This document shows positions 52,030 through 61,196 of a stretch of DNA of 64,000 nucleotides, one piece after another. This stretch comes from Gammaproteobacteria bacterium (GTDB taxonomy: Bacteria > Pseudomonadota > Gammaproteobacteria > Thiohalobacterales > Thiohalobacteraceae): positions 12,343 to 76,342 of the forward strand of contig JAHJQQ010000034.1 of the NCBI GenBank assembly GCA_018819175.1, given 5' to 3'. Within the stretch, counting starts at the first letter, position 1; the number at the start of each line of letters is the position of its first letter. The notes beneath the pieces were generated by a model. The model was given only the letters and a program-made list of their open reading frames with translations. It did not search any database and was not told the origin of the DNA. The translations under genes and the position numbers were made by a program.

Positions 52030-52671
52030 ATGCAAGACTATCAACACGATTTTCTGACCTTCGCCATTGAAACCCACGTTCTCCGTTTTGGTGAATTCAC
52101 CCTGAAATCCGGCCGCAAGAGCCCCTATTTCTTCAATGCCGGCCTGTTCAACACCGGCAGCTGCCTGGCGCGGCTGGGACGCTTCTACGCCGCCGCCATC
52201 GTCGCCTCCGGCATCGAGTTCGACGTCCTGTTCGGACCCGCCTACAAAGGCATACCCTTAGCCGCCGCCACGGCGGTCGCACTGGCCGACCATCACGGTC
52301 GCGATGTACCTTACTGCTTCAACCGCAAGGAGGCCAAGGCGCACGGCGAAGGCGGCAATCTGGTCGGTGCGCCGCTGCAGGGCCGTGTGTTGATCATCGA
52401 CGATGTGATCACCGCGGGCACCGCCATTCGCGAGTCACTGGATATCATCCGCGCTGCTGGCGCCACTGCAGCGGGCGTGATCATCGCCTTGAACCGTCAG
52501 GAACGTGGCAAGGGTGAGCGTTCCGCCATTCAGGAAGTCGAGCAGGATATGGGCATCCCGGTGATGAGCATCGCCGCACTGGATCAGCTTGTGGAATTCC
52601 TGGAGGCCAAGCCGGATCAAGCCACCCAGGTCGCGGCGATCCGCGCCTATCGCGCCGAGTATGGGGTGTAA
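52030..52671 (+). CDS. pyrE: Orotate phosphoribosyltransferase
   Basis: It makes orotidine 5'-phosphate from orotate and PRPP. The 213 residues equal the E. coli enzyme length when started at the ATG at 52030 (MQDYQHDFL). Sites: FTLKSGRKSPYFFNAGLF, FGPAYKGIPLA, NRKEAKAHGEGG and the PRPP loop VLIIDDVITAGTAIRE. It is divergent from the Crc-like gene. Confidence 0.95.
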   Translation: MQDYQHDFLTFAIETHVLRFGEFTLKSGRKSPYFFNAGLFNTGSCLARLGRFYAAAIVASGIEFDVLFGPAYKGIPLAAATAVALADHHGRDVPYCFNRKEAKAHGEGGNLVGAPLQGRVLIIDDVITAGTAIRESLDIIRAAGATAAGVIIALNRQERGKGERSAIQEVEQDMGIPVMSIAALDQLVEFLEAKPDQATQVAAIRAYRAEYGV

Positions 52672-52724
52672 CGCAGGAGAAGGCTCGCTCTCGACAGCGC
52701 AAGCAAACAAGCCTGCTTATACAT

Positions 52725-53498
52725 TCAACCCCACACCAGTTTCAGCCCCACCAACAAGGTCAGAATCTCGTAGGCACGCTTAATCATTCGATTGCCTTTG
52801 ACAATCGCCAGATGGGCACCCAGATAGCCGCCCAGCAGCGAACCCGCCACCAACGCCGGCAGCCAATCCCAACGGATCGAGCCCAGCACACCCAGCATCA
52901 CTGCACCCGCACCGTTCCAGAACAACCCGACCAACACCAGCGTATACGCCACCGCACGGCGGTAATCCAATCCGAACCAGCGCACCAGCCAGAGGGTCAC
53001 GAATAATCCGGTACCCGAGGTCAGCGAGCCATTCAGGAAGCCGATACCGAACAGCACCGCAGCACCGATCAGACGGCCAGAGCTGTCCCGGTGCAGCCGC
53101 GCGACCACCAGGCCAAGATCCGGGCTCAGCCAGGAATACAGCCCCAGGCCCAGGGTCAAAACCCCCAGGGCTATCCGGGCAATTTTGTCCGGAACCTCCA
53201 GAATGAGATTCGCGCCCAACAGCACACCCGGCAATCCAGCCAGCAGAATCAGCAGCACAAAGCCGCGTTCCAGCGGTTCTTCCTTAAGATGCCGCAGCGT
53301 GGCGCCGATACCCAGGGCAACTGTCGCCACTTTGTGCGTCGCCAAGGCGACCGCGAAGGGCAGTCCGAGAAAAATCAGCACCGGCAACTGGATCAGACCG
53401 GCGCCGCCGCCAGAGAAGGCCGATAACAGATTTGCGATCAGCGACGCCACAAACAGAATGAGATGTTCGATACCGTTCATCAGATCTTTGTCCGGCAT
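52725..53498 (-). CDS. TauE/SafE family membrane exporter
   Basis: The 257 residues form eight or so membrane helices with the family repeat motif LLSAFSGGGAGLIQLPVL and, in the second half, FLNGSLTSGTGLFVTLWLV. Members export sulfite, sulfoacetate or other organic anions. The substrate is not predictable from sequence. An ATG at residue 7 is an alternative start. It lies convergent to pyrE. Confidence 0.87.
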   Translation of the reverse strand: MPDKDLMNGIEHLILFVASLIANLLSAFSGGGAGLIQLPVLIFLGLPFAVALATHKVATVALGIGATLRHLKEEPLERGFVLLILLAGLPGVLLGANLILEVPDKIARIALGVLTLGLGLYSWLSPDLGLVVARLHRDSSGRLIGAAVLFGIGFLNGSLTSGTGLFVTLWLVRWFGLDYRRAVAYTLVLVGLFWNGAGAVMLGVLGSIRWDWLPALVAGSLLGGYLGAHLAIVKGNRMIKRAYEILTLLVGLKLVWG

Positions 53499-53621
53499 TG
53501 TTGTTATCGACGCCGCTCAACGCGTTACAATGCCCGCTCATCTTCTCGCATTCGAGCCGGCCGGTACACCAGTAACCCGGAACTGCGGACATCACTTTAG
53601 TTGTATAGGATGAAATAACGC

Positions 53622-54287
53622 ATGAAGCCGACACAGTCACCGCTAAAATCCTTGATGCTCACCGCCATCGCTATTGCAGTCTGCGCAATGGGCTACGCAC
53701 AGGCCGCAGAGAAGTCCGGCCGACTGTACAAATGGACCGATGAGAATGGCAAAGTCCATTATGGCGATATGATCCCGCCACAATATGCCAAACAAGAACG
53801 CAAGGTGCTTAACGATCAGGGCGTCGAGGTCAAGACACTGGATGCCGCCAAGACGCCGGAGCAGTTGGCTGAAGAAGAACGGCTGACTGCGCAGCGTCTG
53901 GAACAGGAGCGCATTGCCGCGGACCAGGCTTCGCATGACCGCATGCTATTGGCCACCTTCACGACCGAAGACGACATGGTCATGACGCGCGATGGCAAGA
54001 TCTCCGCCATCGATGGCGTATTGCGTGTCACGCGTGATCGCATCGAGAAGATCGAACTGAGTCTGGCAGAACTGACGCGTGAAGCCGCTGAACTGGAGCG
54101 TGCCGGCAAACCGATTTCCGATAATCTGCACGAACAGATCCTCGGTGCGCGTGGACAGATTCAGCGCTATCTGGATTACATCGCCAGCAAGCGCCGCGAG
54201 CAGGAAAGCATCCGCGCCCAGTTCGAAGGTGATATCCGTCGCTTCCGTGAACTCAAGGCCGCACAGCTGGCCGGCCCGAAACAATAG
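53622..54287 (+). CDS. DUF4124 domain-containing periplasmic protein
   Basis: The 221-residue protein has a signal peptide ending near AQA (residues 26-28), a DUF4124 domain with LYKWTDENGKVHYGDMIPPQ, and a long coiled coil (about 75-215) rich in Glu/Arg (EEERLTAQRLEQERI, ELSLAELTREAAELER). DUF4124 proteins are common in Gammaproteobacteria, likely envelope-associated, without a known function. It ends just before a perfect inverted repeat. Confidence 0.87.
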   Translation: MKPTQSPLKSLMLTAIAIAVCAMGYAQAAEKSGRLYKWTDENGKVHYGDMIPPQYAKQERKVLNDQGVEVKTLDAAKTPEQLAEEERLTAQRLEQERIAADQASHDRMLLATFTTEDDMVMTRDGKISAIDGVLRVTRDRIEKIELSLAELTREAAELERAGKPISDNLHEQILGARGQIQRYLDYIASKRREQESIRAQFEGDIRRFRELKAAQLAGPKQ

Positions 54288-54293
54288 CAACAT

Positions 54294-54374
54294 GTAGGGT
54301 GTGGTGAGCAGAGCGAACCGCACCAGCTGAACGCGCGAAAAATGGTGCGGTTCGCTCTGCTCACCACACCCTAC
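54294..54374. repeat. Perfect 32-bp inverted repeat between convergent genes
   Basis: The arms 54294-54325 and 54343-54374 are exact complements across all 32 bp, with a 17-nt loop. The arm begins GTAGGGTGTGGTGAGCAG. Repeats starting TAGGGTG-GGTGAGC-CGAACC are widespread between genes of Proteobacteria. It fills the 90-bp gap between the DUF4124 gene and argB and may act as a two-way terminator despite lacking a T-run. Confidence 0.9.
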
Positions 54375-54377
54375 GCG

Positions 54378-55271
54378 CTACGCGCGAATCAGCGTACCTA
54401 ACCCTTCATCGGTAAACAGCTCGACCAGAACCGCATGCTCTACCCGGCCGTCGATAATATGCGAGGCCTGCACGCCATTCTTGACGGCATCGAGGGCGCA
54501 ACCGATTTTTGGCAACATGCCACCGTGAATAGTCCCGTCAGCGATCAACTCATCGGCCTGACGTGCGGTCAATCCTGATAACAAATTGCCTTTTCCATCG
54601 AGCAATCCCGCGGTATTGGTCAGCAGCATCAACTTTTCAGCCTTCAACACCTCAGCAATCTTGCCCGCCACCAGATCGGCATTGATGTTGTACGACATGC
54701 CGTCAGCGCCGACACCGATCGGCGCAATCACCGGGATGAAATCACCGCCAACTAGCATGTGCACGACAGACGCATCGATGCTCGCGACTTCGCCCACATG
54801 GCCGAGATCGATAATCTCCGACGCCTGTAATTCCGGCGCCTCTTGATCCAGGAGCATTTTGCGCGCCTGAATCAGACCCCCGTCTTTACCGGTCAGACCC
54901 ACCGCACGACCGCCATGTCGATTAATGAGGTTGACGATCTCCTTGTTCACCAGACCACCCAAAACCATTTCCACGACATCCATGGTCTCGGCATCGGTCA
55001 CGCGCATGCCCGCAACAAAGGTCGACTGCTTGCCGATCTTCTTCAACAGATCACCGATCTGCGGCCCGCCCCCATGCACCACAACCGGATTGATACCGAC
55101 CAGCTTCATCAGCACGATATCTCGCGCAAACCCTTGTTTGAGATTTTCGTCGATCATGGCGTTACCGCCGTACTTGATGACGATAGTCTTGCCCTGGAAG
55201 CGCTGGATGTAAGGCATCGCTTCACTCAACACATGAGCAACGTTGCGAGCGGTATCAGGAGTCAGTGCCAT
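54378..55271 (-). CDS. argB: Acetylglutamate kinase
   Basis: It phosphorylates N-acetylglutamate in arginine synthesis. The 297-residue amino-acid kinase has IVIKYGGNAMID, VVHGGGPQIGDLL, MVLGGLVNKEIVNL, NINADLVAGKIAE, and an N-terminal helix (VAHVLSEAMPYI) of the kind that links dimers into the arginine-inhibited hexamer. It follows algC, as in Pseudomonas, though a 210-bp palindromic spacer separates them. Confidence 0.96.
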   Translation of the reverse strand: MALTPDTARNVAHVLSEAMPYIQRFQGKTIVIKYGGNAMIDENLKQGFARDIVLMKLVGINPVVVHGGGPQIGDLLKKIGKQSTFVAGMRVTDAETMDVVEMVLGGLVNKEIVNLINRHGGRAVGLTGKDGGLIQARKMLLDQEAPELQASEIIDLGHVGEVASIDASVVHMLVGGDFIPVIAPIGVGADGMSYNINADLVAGKIAEVLKAEKLMLLTNTAGLLDGKGNLLSGLTARQADELIADGTIHGGMLPKIGCALDAVKNGVQASHIIDGRVEHAVLVELFTDEGLGTLIRA

Positions 55272-55321
55272 AGTAGGTTCTTTATGTGGGCTGTAGCATG
55301 GGAAAGAACGAAAATAATGTT

Positions 55322-55471
55322 TCGCGCAAAGACGCCAAGGCGCAAAAGGATTTTGAATGCTTGATCAATTACACCACATCGTCGCAACGAGCGCGCCTCA
55401 GTAATGATAAATAGATCCAAAGCTCCTTCGCATTAAGTAGATTTACTTGGCGTCTTCGCGTCTTTGCGCGA
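55322..55471. repeat. Inverted repeat between algC and argB with 8-nt periodic arms
   Basis: The left arm units are GCAAAGAC, GCCAAGGC, GCAAAAGG. The right arm, complemented, reads GCAAAGAC, GCGAAGAC, GCCAAGTA. The outermost 14 bp (TCGCGCAAAGACGC) match exactly and further pairing is offset by one unit. It belongs with the palindromes at 407-622 and 12288-12494. Nothing else is visible in the 210-bp spacer. Confidence 0.78.
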
Positions 55472-55481
55472 GGAATATTTA

Positions 55482-58028
55482 TCAGAACGGCAATTTGATC
55501 TTTGGGTCAGCAGCCAGCATCGCCTTGCGGAACAAGCCTTGAATGCGCTCCAAGGCCTGCTCGGTATCGCCCTCGAAACGGAGCACCAGGCTGGGCGTGG
55601 TATTCGACGCACGCACCAATCCCCAACCATCCTTGAAATCGGCACGCAAACCATCAATCGTCGCGATTTCGGCATCCGCGAACTGCGCCTTGCCCAGGAA
55701 GTCAGCCATAAACCGTTGCGGCTCGCCTTCCTGCATGGACAGAGTAAGCTCCGGCGTATTCACACCGTCAGGTATCACCCCGAACACCATATTCGATGTT
55801 CGGTGATCATTGGAGAGAATCTCCAACAAGCGCGCAGCCGCATAGGCGGCGTCGTCGAAACCATACCAACGCTCTTTGAAGAAGATATGGCCACTCATCT
55901 CACCGGCCAGCAGCGCACCCGTTTCCGCCATGCGCGCCTTGATCAGCGAATGACCCGTCTTCCACATCTCCGGACTGCCGCCGAAATCGCGGATGATCTT
56001 GGCCAGGTGACGCGTGCATTTCACATCGTAAATGATCTCGGCGCCGGGGTTGCGGCCGAGGATATCCATGACAAACAACATCAGGAGCCGGTCCGGCCAG
56101 ATGATTTCGCCATTAGAGGCGACGACACCCAGACGATCGCCATCGCCATCGAAGGCCAGACCCAGATCGGCATTCTGCTCTCCGACAACGCGAATCAGGT
56201 CCTGCAGGTTTTCGGGCTTGCTCGGGTCAGGATGATGATTCGGGAAGTGGCCATCGACCTCGCAATAGAGCGGGATAACCTTGCAACCGGTACTTTCCAG
56301 CAGGGCGGGCACCAGGCTACCAGCCACTCCGTTACCACAATCCACGACCACTTTCATGGGCCGGGCCAGCTGCACATCCTTACGCACGCGTTCGATATAT
56401 TTATCGGTGATCTGAATGCTCTCATATTGACCATCACCATGATCGTAATCACCCTGCACCATCCGCTCGCGCAGACGTTGGATCGCTTCGCCATAAAGCG
56501 TCTCGCCGGCAAGCACAATCTTCACGCCATTGTATTCGGCGGGATTGTGACTGCCGGTCAACATCACGCCGGAACGCGTATCCAGGTTGTGGGTGGCGAA
56601 ATACAGCACCGGCGTAGGCACCATGCCGATGTCCTTGACGTTGACACCGCTGGCACGCAAGCCTCGCATCAGGGCATCCTGCAATTCCTCCCCTGACAGC
56701 CGTCCATCGCGCGCAACAATAACGGACTTTTCGCCACGCGCACGTGCCTCGGAGCCAATCGCGCGCCCGAGCTCATAAACAATTTCCGGCGTGAAATTTT
56801 TATTCACCACGCCGCGTATGTCATAGGCGCGAAAGATAGATGCATCCACTTGCAGTGCACTGACGCCCACATTGCCATGTTCAACACCCAGGTTCGCCAA
56901 GGCATCGGTCGCGGCTGCAACCACTGAAACCGGCGCGGCTGGCGCAGCCGCAGTTGCCACCTTGCGGGTAGACTGTACAGCCGCAGCCGTTTCATCCTGG
57001 AACAACTGCCGGACACCGTCTATCGAGCTGGCGCATTCTTTGAGCTGCAATGCATAACTTGGCTGCATGCGTCCGTTACGCGCGTCCCGCACAGCACCGA
57101 GAAGTAACGTCTGATCCTGCTTCAATATGCGCCCGAACGAACGCATGATCAGAATCAGCAGCAGGCCGAAAATAGCAATGCTGCTGCCGGCAATCGCCCA
57201 CAGGCCTTCTGTTGATGACGTGAAACTACCCGATTCACTCCAGTAGGCCACCTTCCAGGTGCTGCCGGGGATATCAACCGCTACCGTTGGTTCACCATTG
57301 CGAAGCGCTTGAGTTCCACGCTTGGCCAACACCACCGGCGTGCCATTACTGACCACCTGCCAGACTTCGCCGTATCCGCGCGATAGCTTCGGTGCATCGA
57401 GCGCTTCCTGGATTGCCGGTAGCGGCAGGCTCACCATTATGTGACCGATGATGCGCCGTCCGCTGGAACTCAAGATACGCCGCACGATATTGATATGCTG
57501 TTGCGGTTTACCGAACAGATGCACTTCCGCTGCCGGCGCTGTTTCGCTGGTTTCGGCACGGCGCAGCATATCCAGTGCCGCATAGCTCAGCGGCGGTGTG
57601 GCGTTATCGTCGGGTTCCGTTAAGCCGGGCGGCAGAATGCGCACGCGCACCGAACCCGGGAACAGGTATGCCAGCTCAGCTTCGCGCTGCTGCAAGCCAG
57701 CGCTGTTACCGTTACTGATCAAATCGATAAGCTGCGCATCCCGCGCCAATAAATCCATTTTTGCCGTGATATGACTGAGCTGAGTCGCGATACGATCGGA
57801 AAGATTCTCTGCCGTCAGAGTAATCTCCTGTTTCCAGCTGGCGGACGCCTGCGCTGCCGCATCCTGCTGGAAGAAAATGGCGATCACGGACACCAGTGAT
57901 CCGGCCAACAGGAAGATCAGCAAGCCGAGGTGAACCAGGCTGAGCCTGCCTCCTCCACTGCTGACTTTATTTTTCGACTTGGCGCTCTCGCCGGCACGCG
58001 GTTTCAACTTCGGTAGTTTGAATCCCAT
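55482..58028 (-). CDS. algC: Phosphomannomutase/phosphoglucomutase with membrane-anchored N-terminal domain
   Basis: The 848-residue protein joins an N-terminal sensor-like part (TM1 about 28-52, periplasmic domain, TM2 about 270-290, linker) to a complete hexose phosphomutase. The catalytic phosphoserine is S493 (TGSHNPAEYNG); metal loop DGDGDRLGV, sugar loop EMSGHIFF and phosphate-binding RASNTTPSL follow. It interconverts mannose or glucose 1- and 6-phosphates for exopolysaccharide and LPS. Pseudomonas AlgC can carry a similar extension. It forms coaBC-dut-algC-argB with its neighbours. Confidence 0.94.
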   Translation of the reverse strand: MGFKLPKLKPRAGESAKSKNKVSSGGGRLSLVHLGLLIFLLAGSLVSVIAIFFQQDAAAQASASWKQEITLTAENLSDRIATQLSHITAKMDLLARDAQLIDLISNGNSAGLQQREAELAYLFPGSVRVRILPPGLTEPDDNATPPLSYAALDMLRRAETSETAPAAEVHLFGKPQQHINIVRRILSSSGRRIIGHIMVSLPLPAIQEALDAPKLSRGYGEVWQVVSNGTPVVLAKRGTQALRNGEPTVAVDIPGSTWKVAYWSESGSFTSSTEGLWAIAGSSIAIFGLLLILIMRSFGRILKQDQTLLLGAVRDARNGRMQPSYALQLKECASSIDGVRQLFQDETAAAVQSTRKVATAAAPAAPVSVVAAATDALANLGVEHGNVGVSALQVDASIFRAYDIRGVVNKNFTPEIVYELGRAIGSEARARGEKSVIVARDGRLSGEELQDALMRGLRASGVNVKDIGMVPTPVLYFATHNLDTRSGVMLTGSHNPAEYNGVKIVLAGETLYGEAIQRLRERMVQGDYDHGDGQYESIQITDKYIERVRKDVQLARPMKVVVDCGNGVAGSLVPALLESTGCKVIPLYCEVDGHFPNHHPDPSKPENLQDLIRVVGEQNADLGLAFDGDGDRLGVVASNGEIIWPDRLLMLFVMDILGRNPGAEIIYDVKCTRHLAKIIRDFGGSPEMWKTGHSLIKARMAETGALLAGEMSGHIFFKERWYGFDDAAYAAARLLEILSNDHRTSNMVFGVIPDGVNTPELTLSMQEGEPQRFMADFLGKAQFADAEIATIDGLRADFKDGWGLVRASNTTPSLVLRFEGDTEQALERIQGLFRKAMLAADPKIKLPF

Positions 58029-58051
58029 ATTAAGACCTTCTTCCTGAGAGC

Positions 58052-58507
58052 TTATGAACGCCCGGTGTGCCCGAAGCCACCAGCACCGCGCTGACTGGCC
58101 GTGAATTCACTGACCACCTCGAACTGCACCCGCACCACCGGCACGATCACCATTTGTGCGATGCGCTCACCCGGTTCGATGGTAAAGGAGTCCTTACCCC
58201 GATTCCAGCAGGACACAAACAACTGCCCCTGATAATCCGAATCGATCAGCCCGACCAGATTCCCAAGCACAATGCCGTGCTTATGCCCAAGACCCGAGCG
58301 CGGCAACAGCACCGCCGCCAGACCCGGATCATCAACATGTATCGCCATGCCGGTTGGAATCAGTGTCGTCGCGCCAGGCTCCAACACCAGCGCTGTATCC
58401 AGACAGGCGCGCAAATCCATCCCGGCGGAACCGGAGGTGGCGTAATCGGGAAGTGGAAAATCTGTGCCAATGCGCGGATCAAGAATCTTAAGCTGTATCT
58501 TCTGCAT
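58052..58507 (-). CDS. dut: dUTP pyrophosphatase
   Basis: This trimeric enzyme hydrolyses dUTP to dUMP, keeping uracil out of DNA. All five motifs are in place in 151 residues: GSAGMDLRA, LLPRSGLGHKHGI, GLIDSDYQGQ, GERIAQMVIV and the C-terminal RGAGGFGHTG. It overlaps the end of coaBC by 20 bp and lies 23 bp before algC. Confidence 0.97.
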   Translation of the reverse strand: MQKIQLKILDPRIGTDFPLPDYATSGSAGMDLRACLDTALVLEPGATTLIPTGMAIHVDDPGLAAVLLPRSGLGHKHGIVLGNLVGLIDSDYQGQLFVSCWNRGKDSFTIEPGERIAQMVIVPVVRVQFEVVSEFTASQRGAGGFGHTGRS

Positions 58508-59735
58508 GCCGATCTGCGGCTCCTGATTGGTGTTGTTGTTTGGCCTGGTAGCGCAACGCGATCTGCGCTATGAGTTCGCGCGCCAACTGCGTTTTACTCA
58601 TACGCGGCAAGCCGCACTCGCCGCCTTCCCAGTATAAAGTCAGTGCATTTTCATCCGCTTCGAACCCCTGGCCGGGCAGATTCACCAGATTCGCCGCGAC
58701 CATGTCCAGCGACTTGGCCATGCGTTTGCCGCGCGCATGTTCGGCAAGACGCTCAGTCTCGGCGGCGAAGCCGACTGTGAAGGGCGCGGGATGTAGCGCG
58801 GCAACCTCGGCAAGGATATCCGGCGTGCGCTGCAAACCCAGCTGCAGCGCGGCGGCCTGTTTTTTGAGTTTGTGTTCGGCCACCGTTTGCGGCCGGTAAT
58901 CCGCGACAGCGGCGGCAGCGATGAATAGATCACTGCTTTGTACACGCGCCATGACGACGGCATGCATCTCGGCGGCGGTATCCACGTGGATGCATTCAAC
59001 ATGTTCCGGTGGCGACAATGCCACCGGCCCGCTCACCAGGGTCACGCGCGCGCCCGCTTCCACCGCAGCGACGGCAACCGCATAACCCATCTTGCCGGAG
59101 CTGCGGTTGCTGATGAAACGCACCGGATCGATCGGCTCGCGCGTTGGGCCTGCCGTGATCAGCACCTGCAAACCGGCAAGCGCCCCGGAGGAAAAAAGTG
59201 TCGCGACAGCCGCAACCAGCTCCATGGGTTCCAACATGCGCCCGGGGCCGAATTCACCACAGGCCTGCCCGCCGACACCGGGACCGCAGATATGCACACC
59301 GCGTTCGCGTAAAAGTGCGAGGTTTGTCTGGGTCGCGGGATGTTCCCACATCACCTGATTCATGGCCGGCGCCACCAGCAGCGGCGCGCGCGTCGCCAGA
59401 CACAGCGTGCTCAGCAGATCATCCGCCAAACCCTGCGCGAGCCTGGCCAGGGTGTTAGCACTGGCCGGCGCGATCAGCACAGCATCCGCCCAGCGCGCCA
59501 GTTCGATATGACCCATGGCCGCCTCGGCCTCGGCATCGAACACCGCAGTACGCACTGGCTGTCCGGACAGGGCCTGCAAGGTGAGCGGCGTAATGAACTG
59601 GGTAGCGCCCGCCGTCATGGCCACGCGCACCTCTGCCCCGGCGTCACGAAGACGCCGCACCAGGTCCGCGCTTTTGTAGGCCGCGATGCCACCGGAGACA
59701 CCCAGCAGGATGCGTTTATTGGCTAGCTCAAACAT
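58488..59735 (-). CDS. coaBC: Bifunctional phosphopantothenoylcysteine synthetase/decarboxylase
   Basis: This coenzyme A pathway enzyme ligates cysteine to phosphopantothenate and decarboxylates the product. The 415 residues have the FMN-dependent CoaC half (LGVSGGIAAYKSADLVRRL, APAMNQVMWEHPAT, GPGVGGQACGEFGPGRM) and the CoaB half (ITAGPTREPIDPVRFISNRS, VSGPV). Its stop overlaps dut. It is divergent from radC, matching the order in most Gammaproteobacteria. Confidence 0.96.
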   Translation of the reverse strand: MFELANKRILLGVSGGIAAYKSADLVRRLRDAGAEVRVAMTAGATQFITPLTLQALSGQPVRTAVFDAEAEAAMGHIELARWADAVLIAPASANTLARLAQGLADDLLSTLCLATRAPLLVAPAMNQVMWEHPATQTNLALLRERGVHICGPGVGGQACGEFGPGRMLEPMELVAAVATLFSSGALAGLQVLITAGPTREPIDPVRFISNRSSGKMGYAVAVAAVEAGARVTLVSGPVALSPPEHVECIHVDTAAEMHAVVMARVQSSDLFIAAAAVADYRPQTVAEHKLKKQAAALQLGLQRTPDILAEVAALHPAPFTVGFAAETERLAEHARGKRMAKSLDMVAANLVNLPGQGFEADENALTLYWEGGECGLPRMSKTQLARELIAQIALRYQAKQQHQSGAADRHAEDTA

Positions 59736-59889
59736 GCCGGGAGTTTACCTTATATAGTCGCCGGTACATATTCGGTAAAGCATGCAAATACACGGCCAGC
59801 CCCAATGCACATCAGGCTGGTCAGGCAAGTTGATTCATGCGTAAATCAGCAGCGCCACATCCCGATATCGACAACATGGAGGTTGTCTC

Positions 59890-60564
59890 ATGTCTATCCG
59901 CCACTGGCCGGCAGCCGAACGGCCGCGCGAAAAACTCCTGCAACGCGGCGCCGAGAGCCTGTCCGACGCCGAACTCCTGGCCATTTTTCTGCGCACCGGC
60001 ACCGCCGGCCGCAACGCCATTGAACTGGGGCGCGACCTGCTCGAACAGCACGGCGGCCTGCGTGCCTGGCTGGATCTGCCTCCGGCACGCCTCAAGGCCT
60101 GCCGCGGTCTGGGCCCGGCCACCATTGCGTTGCTGATGGCGGCCCTGGAGTTGGGTCGGCGCTATCTGCTGGCCGATCTGCAGCGCGGCGATGCGCTGGC
60201 CAACCCGGATAGCACGCGCCGTTTCCTCCAGTCCCGTTTGCGTGGGTACCCGCACGAGGTCTTCGCCTGCCTGTTCCTCGATAACCGGCATCGGGTCATC
60301 GAATACGAGGCCCTGTTCCGCGGCACCATTGACGGGGCCAGCGTACATCCACGCGAAGTCGTCAAAACGGCCCTGGCGCATAATGCTGCCGCCGTCATCT
60401 TGGCCCATAACCATCCGTCCGGGGTTGCCGAGCCCAGCCAGGCCGATCTGCACCTGACCCGGCGACTGCGCGAGGCCCTCGGGCTGGTGGATATCCGGGT
60501 GCTGGACCATCTTGTGATCGGCGATGGGGAAGTCGTGTCCTTTGCCGAGCGCGGCCTGCTGTAG
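59890..60564 (+). CDS. radC: RadC family JAB1/MPN metalloprotein
   Basis: The 224-residue protein has a helix-hairpin-helix region near the start (LGPATIALLMAALELG) and an MPN domain with zinc motif HPREVVKTAL, then AVILAHNHPSG followed by SQAD. Despite its name the family has no proven role in DNA repair. GGAGG lies 8 nt before the ATG at 59890. It is divergent from coaBC and upstream of rpmB, the conserved order. Confidence 0.94.
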   Translation: MSIRHWPAAERPREKLLQRGAESLSDAELLAIFLRTGTAGRNAIELGRDLLEQHGGLRAWLDLPPARLKACRGLGPATIALLMAALELGRRYLLADLQRGDALANPDSTRRFLQSRLRGYPHEVFACLFLDNRHRVIEYEALFRGTIDGASVHPREVVKTALAHNAAAVILAHNHPSGVAEPSQADLHLTRRLREALGLVDIRVLDHLVIGDGEVVSFAERGLL

Positions 60565-60611
60565 AATCGAGCAGCCACGTTAAAGACGCATTTTTACTAC
60601 GCCCAGGCGGC

Positions 60612-60640
60612 TTGTCTCGACCAGGGTCATCTGACATAAT
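60612..60640 (+). promoter_or_regulatory. Sigma-70-type promoter for rpmB-rpmG
   Basis: TTGTCT (60612-60617) and CATAAT (60635-60640) are separated by 17 bp, close to the consensus, about 70 bp upstream of the rpmB ATG. This is the clearest promoter-like pair in the window. Confidence 0.55.
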
Positions 60641-60710
60641 GCGCCGCTCTGTGGGTCCCCGGCCGTCTGCCTGGGTGGCCCGACCCGATTTTTATTAAGG
60701 ATTTACAGCC

Positions 60711-60947
60711 ATGTCCAGAGTCTGCCAAGTGACTGGAAAAGGGCCGATTACCGGCAATAACGTGTCTCACGCCAACAACAAGACGCGTCGCCGTTTCCTG
60801 CCCAACTTGCACAAACATCGCTTTTGGGTAGAGAGCGAGAATCGTTTCGTGAGCCTGCGCGTTTCCTGCAAGGGCATGCGCATAATTGACAAGAAGGGCA
60901 TAGATTCGGTTTTGGCCGAGATCCGTACCCGTGACAAACAGGTCTGA
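60711..60947 (+). CDS. rpmB: 50S ribosomal protein L28
   Basis: The 78 residues match L28 throughout: SRVCQVTGKGPITGNNVSHA, NKTRRRFLPNLHKHRFWVES, RVSCKGMRIIDKKGID. The variant has no zinc-binding cysteine pairs. AAGGAT precedes the ATG. It is the first gene of rpmB-rpmG. Confidence 0.98.
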   Translation: MSRVCQVTGKGPITGNNVSHANNKTRRRFLPNLHKHRFWVESENRFVSLRVSCKGMRIIDKKGIDSVLAEIRTRDKQV

Positions 60948-60955
60948 GGTGAACT

Positions 60956-61123
60956 ATGGCTAAGGGCGCACGCGACAAGATCAAACTGGTATCCAGTGCC
61001 GGTACCGGTCATTTCTATACCACCACCAAGAACAAGCGCACCACACCGGACAAGCTCGAAATGAGCAAATACGATCCCGTCGTGCGGAAACACGTGCCGT
61101 ACAAAGAAGCCAAGATCAAGTAA
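60956..61123 (+). CDS. rpmG: 50S ribosomal protein L33
   Basis: The 55 residues are close to E. coli L33: MAKGARDKIKLVSSAGTGHF, YTTTKNKRTTPDKLEMSKYD, ending VPYKEAKIK. There are no cysteines, so it is the zinc-free form. It begins 8 bp after rpmB, and a terminator follows 20 bp after its stop. Confidence 0.97.
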   Translation: MAKGARDKIKLVSSAGTGHFYTTTKNKRTTPDKLEMSKYDPVVRKHVPYKEAKIK

Positions 61124-61142
61124 TTCCGGTCTTAGCATCGAA

Positions 61143-61176
61143 CATAAAAAACCCGGCATGGCCGGGTTTTTTATTG
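61143..61176. terminator. Rho-independent terminator after rpmG
   Basis: AAAAAACCCGGC pairs with GCCGGGTTTTTT across ATG, followed by further T (TTATTG). It ends the rpmBG transcript and, being symmetrical, can also end the convergent desaturase transcript. Confidence 0.92.
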
Positions 61177-61196
61177 TCCGCTTTCCGTTCAGAGAC

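Noticed and set aside
55464..56696. 410-codon open frame on the plus strand
   Set aside because: Antisense to the catalytic half of algC; no recognisable domain.
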